Below the pieces are notes generated by a model. The model ran no database searches, was not told the DNA's origin, and saw only the letters and a list, made by a program, of their open reading frames with translations. A DNA stretch of 11,668 nt, taken from positions 1-11,668 of the forward strand of contig JACCTJ010000201.1 of assembly GCA_013812485.1 (NCBI GenBank). The letters are read 5' to 3'. Shown in pieces: positions 1 to 7,186 of the stretch. Within the stretch, counting starts at the first letter, position 1. The number at the start of each line of letters is the position of its first letter. The stretch is from Thermoleophilaceae bacterium. Lineage in GTDB: Bacteria; Actinomycetota; Thermoleophilia; Solirubrobacterales; Thermoleophilaceae. Both the position numbers and the translations under genes were made by a program.

Positions 1-2168
1 GTCTACTTCTTGAACATTCATAAACTCAGTAGCACGAGCAACCTCGTGCGACACGGCGACACACGAGCGCACACGCTCTGGGAGACGATCTCGGAGACCG
101 GCCGCCAGCGGCCCGGCTCCTTCTGGCTTGTGATCGACGAAGCCCATCGCGGGATGCGCGAGAACGGCAACGGCGACAAGGCCCGCAAGGAGGCCCGTAC
201 GATCGTCCAGCGCTTCATCAAGGGCTCAGATGAGGTCCAGCCCGTCCCGCTCGTCTGCGGGATCAGCGCCACGGCGCAGCGCTTCACCGAGCTCCTCGGC
301 GGCACGCCGCGGACGCAGCGCCCGGTCACGGTCGAGCCCGAGGACGTGCGGAGCTCCGGGCTGCTCAAGGAGACGATCACCCTCTTTCACCCCGACGAGG
401 ACCAGCGCCGATCTCACGCTGCTCGCTGCGTCGGCGGGGCGGCTCAAGCAGTACGCGTACAAGTGGCGCGGCTACGCCGAGGACGAGACGCAGCCGGTCG
501 TCCACCCGCTTCTCGTCGTCCAGGTCGAGGACGCGACCAAGACCCGGATCACGAAGTCGGACCTCGGCACGGCCCTTGAGGTGATCGAGAGGGAGCTTGG
601 TCCGCTCGAACCCGATGAGGTCGCCCACTCTTTTCAGGAGGGAGGGACCCTCCAGGTCGGAGACGCGAGGCGCGCCCTTCACTACGTCGCTCCGCCCGAC
701 ATCGAGGGTGATCCGCATCTGCGCGTCGTCTTCTTCAAGCGGAGCCTGACCACCGGCTGGGACTGCCCGCGCGCAGAGGTGATGATGAGCTTCCGCACCG
801 CCCGCGACGAGACGCTGATTGCCCAGCTCGTCGGCCGGATGGTGCGCACTCCGCTCGCCCGCATGATCGACGGGCGCGACTTCCTCAACTCCGTCTCGCT
901 GTACCTGCCCTACTACGACGAGGCGGCCCTCAGCTCCGTGATCGACCGGCTGAGCAAGCCGGATCCCGAGAACGGCCTGCCGGGCGGCACGGTTAAGCGC
1001 GGCAACAACCTCGTCACCCTCAAGCGGGACCCCGCGCTGCAGGAGGCGTTCGCCTGCGCTGAGGGCCTGCCGATCTACCGCGTGGAGCGGGTGACCAAGC
1101 TGCCGCCGATCAAACGACTTGTGCGGCTCGGCATGCGTCTTGCGCTCGATCAGATCGAGACGGGAGCTGATAAGGCGTTTCGCGACGCCTTGGTCGCCAT
1201 GCTCGTAGCCGAGCGCGCTGGGCGAGCGGATGACTCCGCCTTCGAGCAGAGCATCGACGAGGCAGCGAAGATCGACGTGCGCGAGGTCTCTGTCGCCGTC
1301 GGCGAGACAACGTTACGGAACGAGAGCCGCTCGAAGCTGGCGGCCGAGGAGCGCAACGTCGAGCACGCCCATGCGGAGGCGGTCCGGCGGCTCGGCGACG
1401 GGGAGGTCGCGCGCGCCTACCTGCGCCGGCGGGCCAAGGAGGAGGCGGACCGAGCGCATCGGTCGCTTCAAGCAGGAGCTCTTCGCGCTCACGGCGATCG
1501 AGAAGGTGCGCAAGGCGGTCTCAGGCACCGCCGAGCAGCTCGCGGGAGAGGCGCTCGACCGACACGAGGTGGCGGTAGACCACCTGCCCGAGGACAAGCG
1601 TCAGGCCTACCGAGCGATCCGTCGCCAGGCCTCCACGGATCGCCCCGAGCGCTGGGAGCCGCCGCAGGAGATCGAGGGCACCAAGGACGGCGAGCCCCAC
1701 GACAAGCACCTGTTCGTCGAAGACGACGGGACATTCGCCGCCGCAGGCCTCAACAACCTCGAGCGGCGCGTCCTCGGCGAGGAGCTCGCCCGCGATGAGG
1801 TCATCGGTTGGCTACGGAACGAGCCGAGGAAGCCGTGGGCGTTCAGCCTGAGCTATCAGCGCCATGGCGAGGCGCAGGGGATGTACCCCGACTTCCTGCT
1901 CTTCCGGCGCGATGGCCAGCACATCGTCTGTGATGTGCTCGAGCCCCACAGTCAGAGCCAGGCGGACAGCGCTGCCAAGGCTAAGGGGCTGGCGACCTTC
2001 GCCGAGCACCACGGCTCCGACTTCGGTCGGATCGAACTGATCGACGAGGTGAGCGAAGACGGTCAGAAGGTCTTGAAACGACTCCCGCTCAAGGACCCGA
2101 AAACGCAGAAGCGCGTCAAGGAAGTGTCGGGCGCCGAGCACCTGCGGCAGCTGTTTCAGGACGCCTGA
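1..2168 (+). pseudogene. Type III restriction-like DEAD/DEAH-box helicase, 5'-truncated and frameshifted twice
   Basis: This superfamily 2 helicase of the type III restriction Res-subunit kind would act in ATP-driven DNA translocation and probably defence. The reading starts outside the window. Frame 1 (1 to about 405) carries the Walker B motif LVIDEAHRGM and the SAT motif GISATAQRF. Frame 2 (about 407-1450) carries TTGWDCPRAEVMMSFR and motif VI QLVGRMVRTPLA. Frame 3 (about 1452-2168) carries the C-terminal domain with YPDFLLFR, then DVLEPH and AKGLATFAEHH, which may be a nuclease-like fold (inference). Both breaks are +1: one extra base near 406 (after HPDEDQ) and one C near 1450-1451 (after AKEEAD). 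Removing one base at each site restores a continuous protein of more than 720 residues. The Walker A part lies upstream. The end overlaps the convergent minus-strand fragment by 13 bp. The breaks may be real decay or sequencing errors. The family call is firm; an exact subtype is not. Confidence 0.8.
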
Positions 2169-2702
2169 GCGGAGCCCTTCGGGCCTTCCTTCTTGGGCTC
2201 CACGATGTCGATCTCGACCGTCCCGGGTCGGTGCCCTCGTGTGCTCGAGGACGTCGCGCGCCACGTAACCTCGAGCCTCCGGCCCGCCAGCTCGGGCGGC
2301 AGCACCAGAAGCACCTCCGGCATGGTGTGCCGCGTGCGCGGGCGCACCTGGATCGGCGCGAAGCGGACGAGCGTCGACACTTCGCCTTGCCCTATGACCT
2401 CGGCGCGGGGCGACGTCGGCGCGGCGGGGCTGACCCTCGGGATGCGCGCCCACCGCCCGGTCCCCCACTTCGGCGGCTCGGTCGGCGGCTTCAGCCACTC
2501 CTCCGCGTCCGAGTCGCTCATGTGTACCCGGCCGCGCGGGAGGGGCAGCGTGACCTCGAGCACCACGTCGACGAAGTTCTCGTCGCTCTCGTTGACGAGC
2601 TCCAGCTCGAGCTTGGCCGGGCTGCGCTCGAGCTCCCGGATCGTGACGAACGTCTCCCACCTGCTCTCCGCGTCCTCGATGAAGCGCTCGATCTGTCGCC
2701 GT
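2156..2702 (-). pseudogene. C-terminal fragment of an unidentified protein
   Basis: About 180 codons read well on the minus strand, beginning around QIERFIEDAESRWETF and running through LELELVNESDENFVDVV, LPLPRGRVHMSDSDAEEW and PEVLLVLPPELAGRRLEV to a TGA at 2156-2158. Alternating hydrophobic stretches suggest a beta-rich domain. Similar C-terminal beta domains follow AlbA_2/Schlafen-type ATP-binding domains in some actinobacterial proteins, but that link is a weak inference. The same frame stays open up to a TGA at 2771-2773, yet the residues upstream of about 2700 look non-coding. No plausible start with a ribosome binding site is seen; a GTG at 2564-2566 is internal to good sequence. The gene therefore seems to have lost its 5' part at a junction near 2700, where an unrelated plus-strand fragment begins. 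Its 3' end overlaps the convergent helicase end. Confidence 0.5.
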
Positions 2703-2826
2703 CGCCACCGACCAAGGCACCGAAACCGCTGCTCTCGAGACGGTCGACGCGATGCGGCGTGGAGTCGACTTCATCCATCAGGCGGCGTTTGTCGACGACG
2801 GCTGGGGAGGCTACGCGGACTTCCTT
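2698..2826 (+). pseudogene. Short internal fragment resembling a TM0106-type RecB-like nuclease
   Basis: Frame 1 reads ALETVDAMRRGVDFIHQAAF followed by DGWGGYADFLLH. This pattern (MRRGVD-I-QA-F-DG-W-GYADFL) resembles the nuclease-domain region of TM0106-family RecB-like proteins, where the Asp of the ADFL motif is a metal ligand. The likeness is from memory of the family. Only about 40 codons fit. A TGA in the same frame at 2680-2682 blocks extension upstream. Beyond about 2826 the sense passes to frame 2, which encodes a different protein. The fragment is therefore bounded on both sides by abrupt junctions, with no start or stop of its own. I regard it as a relic joined to its neighbours by deletions or by assembly error. 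The identification rests on a short motif and is tentative. Confidence 0.4.
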
Positions 2827-3151
2827 CTTCACCGGGGATCTCGACGCCTCCTTCGTGCTCGTCCACCTGAATCCGAAGCAGAGGGACGTCACTTCCGACG
2901 AGCCGGCGGACTTCCCCCTGCCCTTCCGGTCGTTCGAGGAGTACTTCGACGTCTGCCGCCACTTCGGGGCGCGGATGTACGGATCTGAGTCCTCGCGTAC
3001 ACATCGGTCGCAGTTCGACCTCAAGCAGGTCCGCTTCCTCGAGCCATTCGACGTCATCGACTTCGTCGAGGAGAAGACGAGGGAGGACCGGTTCACGAAC
3101 CTCGAGCGGCTGTTCGACTGCAAACTGCAGCTGGAGCTGATTCCGTACGGG
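2827..3151 (+). pseudogene. Fragment of an unidentified protein, fused in frame to istB remnant
   Basis: Frame 2 reads clearly as protein from about FFTGDLDASFVLVHLNPKQR through FEEYFDVCRHFGARMYG, FDLKQVRFLEPFDVIDFVEE and TNLERLFDCKLQLELIPYGS. The GDLDA-VLVHLNP segment recalls proteins in which a strand ending in LNPG forms part of a uracil-DNA-glycosylase-like fold, but here the residues are NPKQ and I do not claim the family. About 108 codons survive, with no start codon or ribosome binding site at the left junction. At the right, the reading continues without a stop into the C-terminal end of IstB (from SNSFSAWGEIF). The piece looks like an N-terminal to central part of a cellular gene cut on both sides. 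Expression is unlikely. Confidence 0.5.
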
Positions 3152-3325
3152 TCGAACTCGTTCTCGGCCTGGGGCGAGATCTTCGGCGACGACGCGACCG
3201 CCGCGGCGATGATCGATCGCCTGGTCCACCACGCCGAGATCCTTTCCCTCAAGGGCGACAGCTACCGCCTCAAAGACCACGACCTGGGCGTGCGCCCGAC
3301 CCCGCAGGGCGCCGAAACAGCCTGA
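3152..3325 (+). mobile_element. istB: 3' remnant of IS21-family istB (helper ATPase)
   Basis: The last 57 codons before TGA 3323-3325 carry the IstB C-terminal signature: SFSAWGEIFGDD, then AAAMIDRLVHHAEILSLKGD and SYRLKDHDLG. IstB is the AAA+ helper of IS21 transposition and acts with the IstA transposase on target DNA. The Walker A and B regions of IstB and the whole of istA are missing, so the element cannot move by itself. The frame continues upstream into an unrelated protein fragment, and the join lies at about 3150-3160 (YGS/SNSFS). The IS right-end repeats follow about 175 bp downstream in the expected orientation, which supports the call independently. Confidence 0.85.
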
Positions 3326-3358
3326 CCGATTCCCTACGGCGACCCTCCCGAGAGCCGC

Positions 3359-3383
3359 AGATCGGCGCAGGATGCGCCGATCT
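3359..3383. other. Perfect 10-bp hairpin after istB
   Basis: AGATCGGCGC and GCGCCGATCT form a perfect stem around the loop AGGAT, 33 bp after the istB stop. No T-run follows on either strand, so it is not a classical intrinsic terminator. It lies in the non-coding tail of the IS21 remnant. It could be a transcription-blocking or subterminal structure of the element. Confidence 0.5.
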
Positions 3384-3448
3384 GGGCGCGGTGGCCCCGA
3401 AACCCCCGAAATCGCGGCCCCCGGGACGGGTGATCGCGTCGACGGCCG

Positions 3449-3490
3449 CTCGCTCCGCTCGGCCACGGCCTCGCTGCGCTCCCGGCCGTC
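3449..3490. repeat. GC-rich subterminal repeats of the IS remnant
   Basis: CTCGCTCCGCTC (3449-3460) and CTCGCTGCGCTC (3470-3481) are direct repeats matching at 11 of 12 positions. GACGGCCG (3441-3448) and CGGCCGTC (3483-3490) form an outer inverted repeat. These lie between the istB stop and the terminal repeats and probably belong to the element. No function can be assigned from sequence. Confidence 0.35.
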
Positions 3491-3501
3491 GCTACCCCAT
3501 G

Positions 3502-3553
3502 GGGGTCAATTCTCAACCGGCGCTAAGGGGTCAATTCTCGACCGGCCTTGACA
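3502..3553 (+). repeat. Right terminal repeats of an IS21-family element
   Basis: GGGGTCAATTCTCAACCGG (3502-3520) and GGGGTCAATTCTCGACCGG (3527-3545) match at 18 of 19 positions with a 25-bp period. The second copy runs into CTTGACA, ending in CA at 3552-3553. IS21-family ends carry several such internal repeats, bound by IstA, and end in 5'-TG...CA-3', so 3553 is the probable outer end of the element. No inverted copy (GAATTGACCCC) is found in the rest of the window, so the left end has been lost and no target duplication can be read. Confidence 0.8.
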
Positions 3554-3852
3554 GACGACCGCCCGTGCGGAGCTGGGCTACCGGGCCGCGTGCCAGCCGC
3601 GCATTACATCCAGTCGGTTTCGTCCGCGCGGCCACGGGCAGACGGAGTCTATCGATCACGACGACGGGCGGCGCGCAGGCGATCGCCCGCATCCTCGTGG
3701 GCGAGCCCTTTCACGAGAAGGGAACGCTATCCGTGGGTCCGGCATATCACAGACGCTCGCGAGTGTCGGTCGACGCCCGGGCGATCGAGCCGCTTCCCCT
3801 CGTCGCGGACCGATGCCAAACGGGGCGGGACCGGGCCCCCACGCGGCGGCTG
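3554..3852. other. About 300 bp with no recognisable gene
   Basis: This lies between the IS end and the histidine phosphatase stop. Long open frames exist because of high GC, but their translations are rich in Arg, Pro, Ser and Gly and have no family motif. One plus-strand stretch at about 3658-3750 (GGAQAIARILVGEPFHEKGT) reads more like protein and could be a small relic, but I cannot name it. No tRNA-like fold or T-tract terminator is seen. Confidence 0.4.
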
Positions 3853-4374
3853 TTATCCGAGCGGATCGACGCGGTACTGCTCGCCCTCGGCGACGAGGAG
3901 GACGCCCTCGCCCTTCCCCATCGGCGCGATGGGCTCCCCGGTCAGGCCGTAGACAGCGGCCTCGTTGGTCGGACTGTGGCCCACCGCGAGCGCGCGGCCC
4001 CCCTCGGGCAGTCGCGAGAATATGCGCTTCAAGCCCTCCGCGAGGACCCCGCCGTCCTGGGCCACGAGCTCCGGATCGGCCGCCTCGAGCGCCTCGAGCT
4101 CCGGGCTGCCGGCCTTCCCGAAGGCGTCGCGCCACCGATCCTCGACCTCGGAGCGCAGACCGTGCTCGACGACGAGCCCGTTCTCGACGCGCTCGCCGCG
4201 CGCGGCGAGAACGCAGGCGATCGTCTGGGTCGAGCGCTGGGCGCCGGAGGACACGAGCAGGTCATAGCCGCCTTCGACGCGTGCGCCGAGCTCGAGCGCC
4301 GCTTTCACGCCCTCCTCGCTCAGCTCGTCGTCGTCATCGTCGGTGTGCCTGCGTAGCTCGATCGTGCGCGCCAT
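3853..4374 (-). CDS. Histidine phosphatase family protein (SixA/phosphoglycerate mutase-like)
   Basis: This 173-residue cytoplasmic phosphatase of the histidine acid (RHG) superfamily is short like SixA-type enzymes. The catalytic strand is ELRRHT, with R9 and the phospho-acceptor H10; T11 replaces the usual Gly. SSGAQRSTQT holds the second arginine (R47), followed by an acidic segment near E70, and the second catalytic histidine is H133 in VGHSPTNEA. A run of five aspartates (12-16) follows directly after the active-site strand. The ATG at 4372-4374 is preceded on the minus strand by GAGAGGGA, a fair ribosome binding site, and the stop is TAA. The gene is divergent from the glyoxylate operon. 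Substrate is unknown; phosphohistidine-protein or small phosphoester activity would fit the size. A role in glyoxylate metabolism (2-phosphoglycolate) is only speculation from position. Confidence 0.8.
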   Translation of the reverse strand: MARTIELRRHTDDDDDELSEEGVKAALELGARVEGGYDLLVSSGAQRSTQTIACVLAARGERVENGLVVEHGLRSEVEDRWRDAFGKAGSPELEALEAADPELVAQDGGVLAEGLKRIFSRLPEGGRALAVGHSPTNEAAVYGLTGEPIAPMGKGEGVLLVAEGEQYRVDPLG

Positions 4375-4476
4375 GCCGTCCCTCTCGATCGCTTTTTCTC
4401 ACGCCTTCTTTTCCCGTTCTGCGCGGCACTGCGTCTTCAGGTGGAACCTGCCTCTCGCTGCTCAGGGTGCGTTATG

Positions 4477-4489
4477 GCATACGGTATGC
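4477..4489. promoter_or_regulatory. Candidate GntR-like operator palindrome
   Basis: GCATAC-G-GTATGC has perfect 6-bp arms around one base, in a locally less GC-rich patch of the divergent spacer, 117 bp before gcl. The arms resemble operators of the FadR subgroup of GntR regulators (TGGTATACCA-like), which commonly control glycolate and glyoxylate operons. The regulator gene is not in the window. No convincing -35/-10 pair could be placed around it by eye; TTGACC at 4503-4508 lacks a matching -10. Confidence 0.45.
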
Positions 4490-4560
4490 ATGATCGCGGC
4501 GCTTGACCGCTCCCTCTGCCAGCGCGGGGCTCCCGGCCGAATCTTCGTAGGCTCGCGCGA

Positions 4561-4580
4561 CCGAGGACCGGTCCGAGGAC
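4561..4580. repeat. Palindrome and short direct repeat in the gcl leader
   Basis: GGACCGGTCC (4565-4574) is a perfect 10-bp palindrome nested in a direct repeat of CCGAGGAC (4561-4568 and 4573-4580), about 30 bp before the gcl start. It could be a second operator or a weak leader structure, or chance in GC-rich DNA. Confidence 0.2.
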
Positions 4581-4605
4581 CCGTGAACCAGGCGAAGGAG
4601 GTCCG

Positions 4606-6369
4606 ATGAGCAGCTCCGAAGCACAGAGCCCGATGCCCGCCATGCAGGCGGTCGTGAGCGTGCTCGAGTCCGAGGGCGTCGAGGTCATGTTCGGCATCCC
4701 CGGAGCGGCCGTCCTCCCCCTCTACAAGGCGGCCCTCGAACACAGCTCGATCAGGCACGTCATCGTCCGCCACGAGGAGGGCGGCACCCACGCCGCCGAC
4801 GCCTACTCTCGGGCCACGGGCGGGATCGGGGTCGCCGTCGGCACCTCGGGACCGGCCGGCACGAACATGGTGACCGGCCTCTATACGGCCTGGGCCGACT
4901 CGATCCCGATCCTCACCATCACCGGCCAGGCGCCGGTGCCAAAGCTCCACCAGGAAGCCTTCCAGGCGGTCGAGATCGCCGAGATCGTCAAACCGGTGGT
5001 GAAGAAGAGCTACCTGGTCAAGGAGTCCGCGCAGCTCCCTTGGGTATTCCGCGACGCCTTTCGCACCATGCGCGAGGGCAGGCCTGGGCCCGTCCACGTG
5101 GACCTGCCACTCGACGTTGCACAGGGCGAGATCGTCTACGACCCGGAGACCGACGCCCCGCTGCCGGTCTTCCCGACCGCGCCGCACCCCGCGGCGGTCG
5201 AGCGCGCGCTCGACATGCTGCTCGAGGCCGAGCGCCCGCTGCTCATGCCGGGCGGCGGCGTGATCATCGCCGAGGCCTCCGACGCGCTCGTGGCGCTCGC
5301 CGAGCACCTGCAGGTCCCCGTGCTGCCGACCCTGATGGGCTGGGGCTCGATCCCCGTCGACCATCCGCTCTACGTGGGGCTCGCCGGGATCCAGACCCAG
5401 ACGCGCGCGGGCAACCACGCCTTCCTCGAGTCCGACCTCGTCCTGGCGATCGGCGCTCGGTTCGCCGAGCGGCATGTGGGCGACATCGACGTCTACCGCG
5501 GCGAGCGCCGGTTCATCCACGCCGACGTGGAGCCGACCCAGATCGGTCGCGTGCTGGCCCCCGACCTCGGCCTGGTGGGCGATGCCCGGCTCACGATCGA
5601 GGCCCTACTCGAAGCCGCCAAGCGGCGCACCGACGAGCGCGAGACCACCGAATGGGCCGAGCACACGCTCGACCTGCGCCGGCGACTTCGCCGCAAGACC
5701 GACTACGACGACGTGCCGATCAAGCCCCAGCGCGTCTTTAAGGAGATCAACGACTTCTTCGACGCCGACACCGTGTTCGTCACCGCGATCGGCCTCTACC
5801 AGATCTGGTCCGGGCAGTTCCAGGAGGTCTACAAACCCCGCCACTACCTGATCTGCGGCCAGGCCGGACCGCTCGGCTGGGAGGTGCCGGCGTGCCTGGG
5901 GGCGAAGATCGCCCGCCCCGACCAGACCGTCGTCGGCGTCGTCGGCGACTACAGCTTCGAGTTCCTGATGGAGGAGGTCGCCGTCGCCTGCCAGTACAGC
6001 GTGCCCTACGTGCTGGTGATGCTCAACAACGCCTACATGGGCCTGATCAGGCAAGCTGAGACCAACTTCGAGATGAACTACGGCGTCGACCTCTCCTACG
6101 ACGAGTCCTACGGGATGGACCACGTCAAGGTCATGGAGGGCATGGGCGCCTTCGGCCGCCGGGTGACGCGGCCTGAGGAGATCGCCGATGCGCTGGCATG
6201 GGCTGTTGAGACCTCGGAGCGCGAGCGCCGCCCGGCGTTGGTTGAGGTGCTGATCGAGCGGGAGGCCGACGCCGCGATGGGCACGTCGATCGACGAGATC
6301 AAGGAGCCCGAACCGGTCGAGGACCACGAGCAGGAACCGGGCGAGGTCGCCGCCACCACCGGAGCCTGA
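4606..6369 (+). CDS. gcl: Glyoxylate carboligase (tartronate-semialdehyde synthase)
   Basis: This ThDP-dependent enzyme joins two glyoxylate molecules to tartronate semialdehyde and CO2. At 587 residues it compares with 593 in E. coli. The N-terminal ThDP-pyrimidine domain includes FGIPGAAVLPLY and GTSGPAGTNMVTGLYTAWAD. The central domain holds PTLMGWGSIPVDHPL and HADVEPTQIGRVL. The C-terminal ThDP-diphosphate domain has CGQAGPLGW, GDYSFEFLMEE (447-457) and NNAYMGLIRQ (474-483). These match E. coli Gcl closely from memory. The key oddity is RHEEGG (55-60): E57 stands where E. coli Gcl has V51 (RHVEGA), so the canonical ThDP glutamate of acetolactate synthases is present. The C-terminal 35 residues are an acidic tail. 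The ATG start has AAGGAGGT at 4595-4602; the next ATG (M10) aligns with the E. coli start but has no ribosome binding site. First gene of the operon. An acetolactate-synthase-like relative is a weaker alternative. Confidence 0.92.
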   Translation: MSSSEAQSPMPAMQAVVSVLESEGVEVMFGIPGAAVLPLYKAALEHSSIRHVIVRHEEGGTHAADAYSRATGGIGVAVGTSGPAGTNMVTGLYTAWADSIPILTITGQAPVPKLHQEAFQAVEIAEIVKPVVKKSYLVKESAQLPWVFRDAFRTMREGRPGPVHVDLPLDVAQGEIVYDPETDAPLPVFPTAPHPAAVERALDMLLEAERPLLMPGGGVIIAEASDALVALAEHLQVPVLPTLMGWGSIPVDHPLYVGLAGIQTQTRAGNHAFLESDLVLAIGARFAERHVGDIDVYRGERRFIHADVEPTQIGRVLAPDLGLVGDARLTIEALLEAAKRRTDERETTEWAEHTLDLRRRLRRKTDYDDVPIKPQRVFKEINDFFDADTVFVTAIGLYQIWSGQFQEVYKPRHYLICGQAGPLGWEVPACLGAKIARPDQTVVGVVGDYSFEFLMEEVAVACQYSVPYVLVMLNNAYMGLIRQAETNFEMNYGVDLSYDESYGMDHVKVMEGMGAFGRRVTRPEEIADALAWAVETSERERRPALVEVLIEREADAAMGTSIDEIKEPEPVEDHEQEPGEVAATTGA

Positions 6370-6384
6370 AAGGGGCTGAGAAAG

Positions 6385-7173
6385 ATGCCGAAGTTCGCCG
6401 CCAACCTGTCGCTGATGTTCTCGGAGGAGGAGTCGCTCCTGGACCGTTTCGCCGCCGCGCGCGAGTCTGGCTTCAGCGCGGTCGAGTACATGTTCCCCTA
6501 CGAGGAGGAGGCCGACGACATCCGCGCGCGGCTCGACGACAACGATCTCGACCAGGTGCTCTTCAACCTCCCCGCGGGCGACTGGAGCGCCGGCGACCGC
6601 GGCACCGCCTGCGATCCTGACCGCGTGGACGAGTTCCGCGACGGCGTCGAGCAGGCGCGCGAGTACGCCCGAGTGCTCGACTGCCCGCGCCTCAACTGCC
6701 TGGCCGGGCTGAGGCTCGACGAGCGCTCCTACGACGAGCAGTGGGACGTGCTGGTCGAGAACGTCCGCCACGCCGCGCAGGCGCTCGGAGAGGATGGACG
6801 CACGCTGCTCGTCGAGCCGGTCAACAGCTACGACGTGGAGGGCTTCTTCGTCCCCTACACAGCGGACGTGATGAGGCTGCTCGACGAGGTCGACGCCGAC
6901 AACCTGCGCTTCCAGTTCGACTTCTACCACGCGCAGAAGATGGAGGGGAACCTCTGCGAGCGCTTCGACGAACTGCTCGAGCGGATCGATCACGTGCAGG
7001 TCGCGGACAACCCCGGTCGCCATCAGCCGGGCACCGGGGAGATCGACTACGCCTTCGTGTTCGAGCACATCGACGGCTCCGGATACGAGGGCTGGGTGGG
7101 CCTCGAGTACGCGCCCGACGGTGACACGCGCGCGTCGCTCGACTGGGTACAGAGCTACGGACTGAAGATCTGA
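6385..7173 (+). CDS. hyi: Hydroxypyruvate isomerase
   Basis: The product interconverts hydroxypyruvate and tartronate semialdehyde. It is a TIM-barrel protein of the xylose-isomerase-like family, 262 residues against 258 in E. coli Hyi. Conserved segments are FAANLSLMF, AVEYMFPYE, NLPAGDWSAGDRGTAC, LVEPVN with the metal-ligand E144, FQFDFYHAQKMEG with D179 and H182, QVADNPGRHQPGTGEIDY and WVGLEY with E241. The ATG follows gcl by 15 bp, with AAAGGGG at 6369-6375 as ribosome binding site, so translation is probably coupled. The protein is remarkably acidic: by hand count 58 Asp+Glu against 23 Arg+Lys, with only three lysines. Its place between gcl and glxR matches the E. coli order gcl-hyi-glxR, which makes the assignment firm. 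Confidence 0.93.
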   Translation: MPKFAANLSLMFSEEESLLDRFAAARESGFSAVEYMFPYEEEADDIRARLDDNDLDQVLFNLPAGDWSAGDRGTACDPDRVDEFRDGVEQAREYARVLDCPRLNCLAGLRLDERSYDEQWDVLVENVRHAAQALGEDGRTLLVEPVNSYDVEGFFVPYTADVMRLLDEVDADNLRFQFDFYHAQKMEGNLCERFDELLERIDHVQVADNPGRHQPGTGEIDYAFVFEHIDGSGYEGWVGLEYAPDGDTRASLDWVQSYGLKI

Positions 7174-7186
7174 GGGAGGAGCGAGC

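Noticed and set aside
2193..2870. Plus-strand open frame opposite the minus-strand fragment
   Set aside because: The translation is Ser/Arg-rich and non-globular, whereas the minus-strand reading has regular hydrophobic patterning.
3359..3383. Intrinsic terminator after istB
   Set aside because: The stem is strong but no T-run follows on either strand, so I list it only as a hairpin.
1..3553. A new intact defence system built from helicase, RecB-like and unknown genes
   Set aside because: The helicase is frameshifted, and every other piece is a truncated fragment lacking start or end. Co-occurrence suggests a defence-island remnant but not a working system.
3554..3852. tRNA gene or attachment site next to the IS
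   Set aside because: No GGTTCGAATCC-like T-arm, anticodon stem or CCA end was found, and no repeat pair flanks the stretch.
3391..4356. Plus-strand open frame across the IS end and opposite the phosphatase
   Set aside because: It crosses the IS terminal repeats, and most of its length is antisense to the histidine phosphatase with its catalytic motifs.
4462..5520. Minus-strand open frame covering the gcl 5' half and its leader
   Set aside because: It is a mirror of gcl codons and has no recognisable domain. It would also run through the operon's control region.
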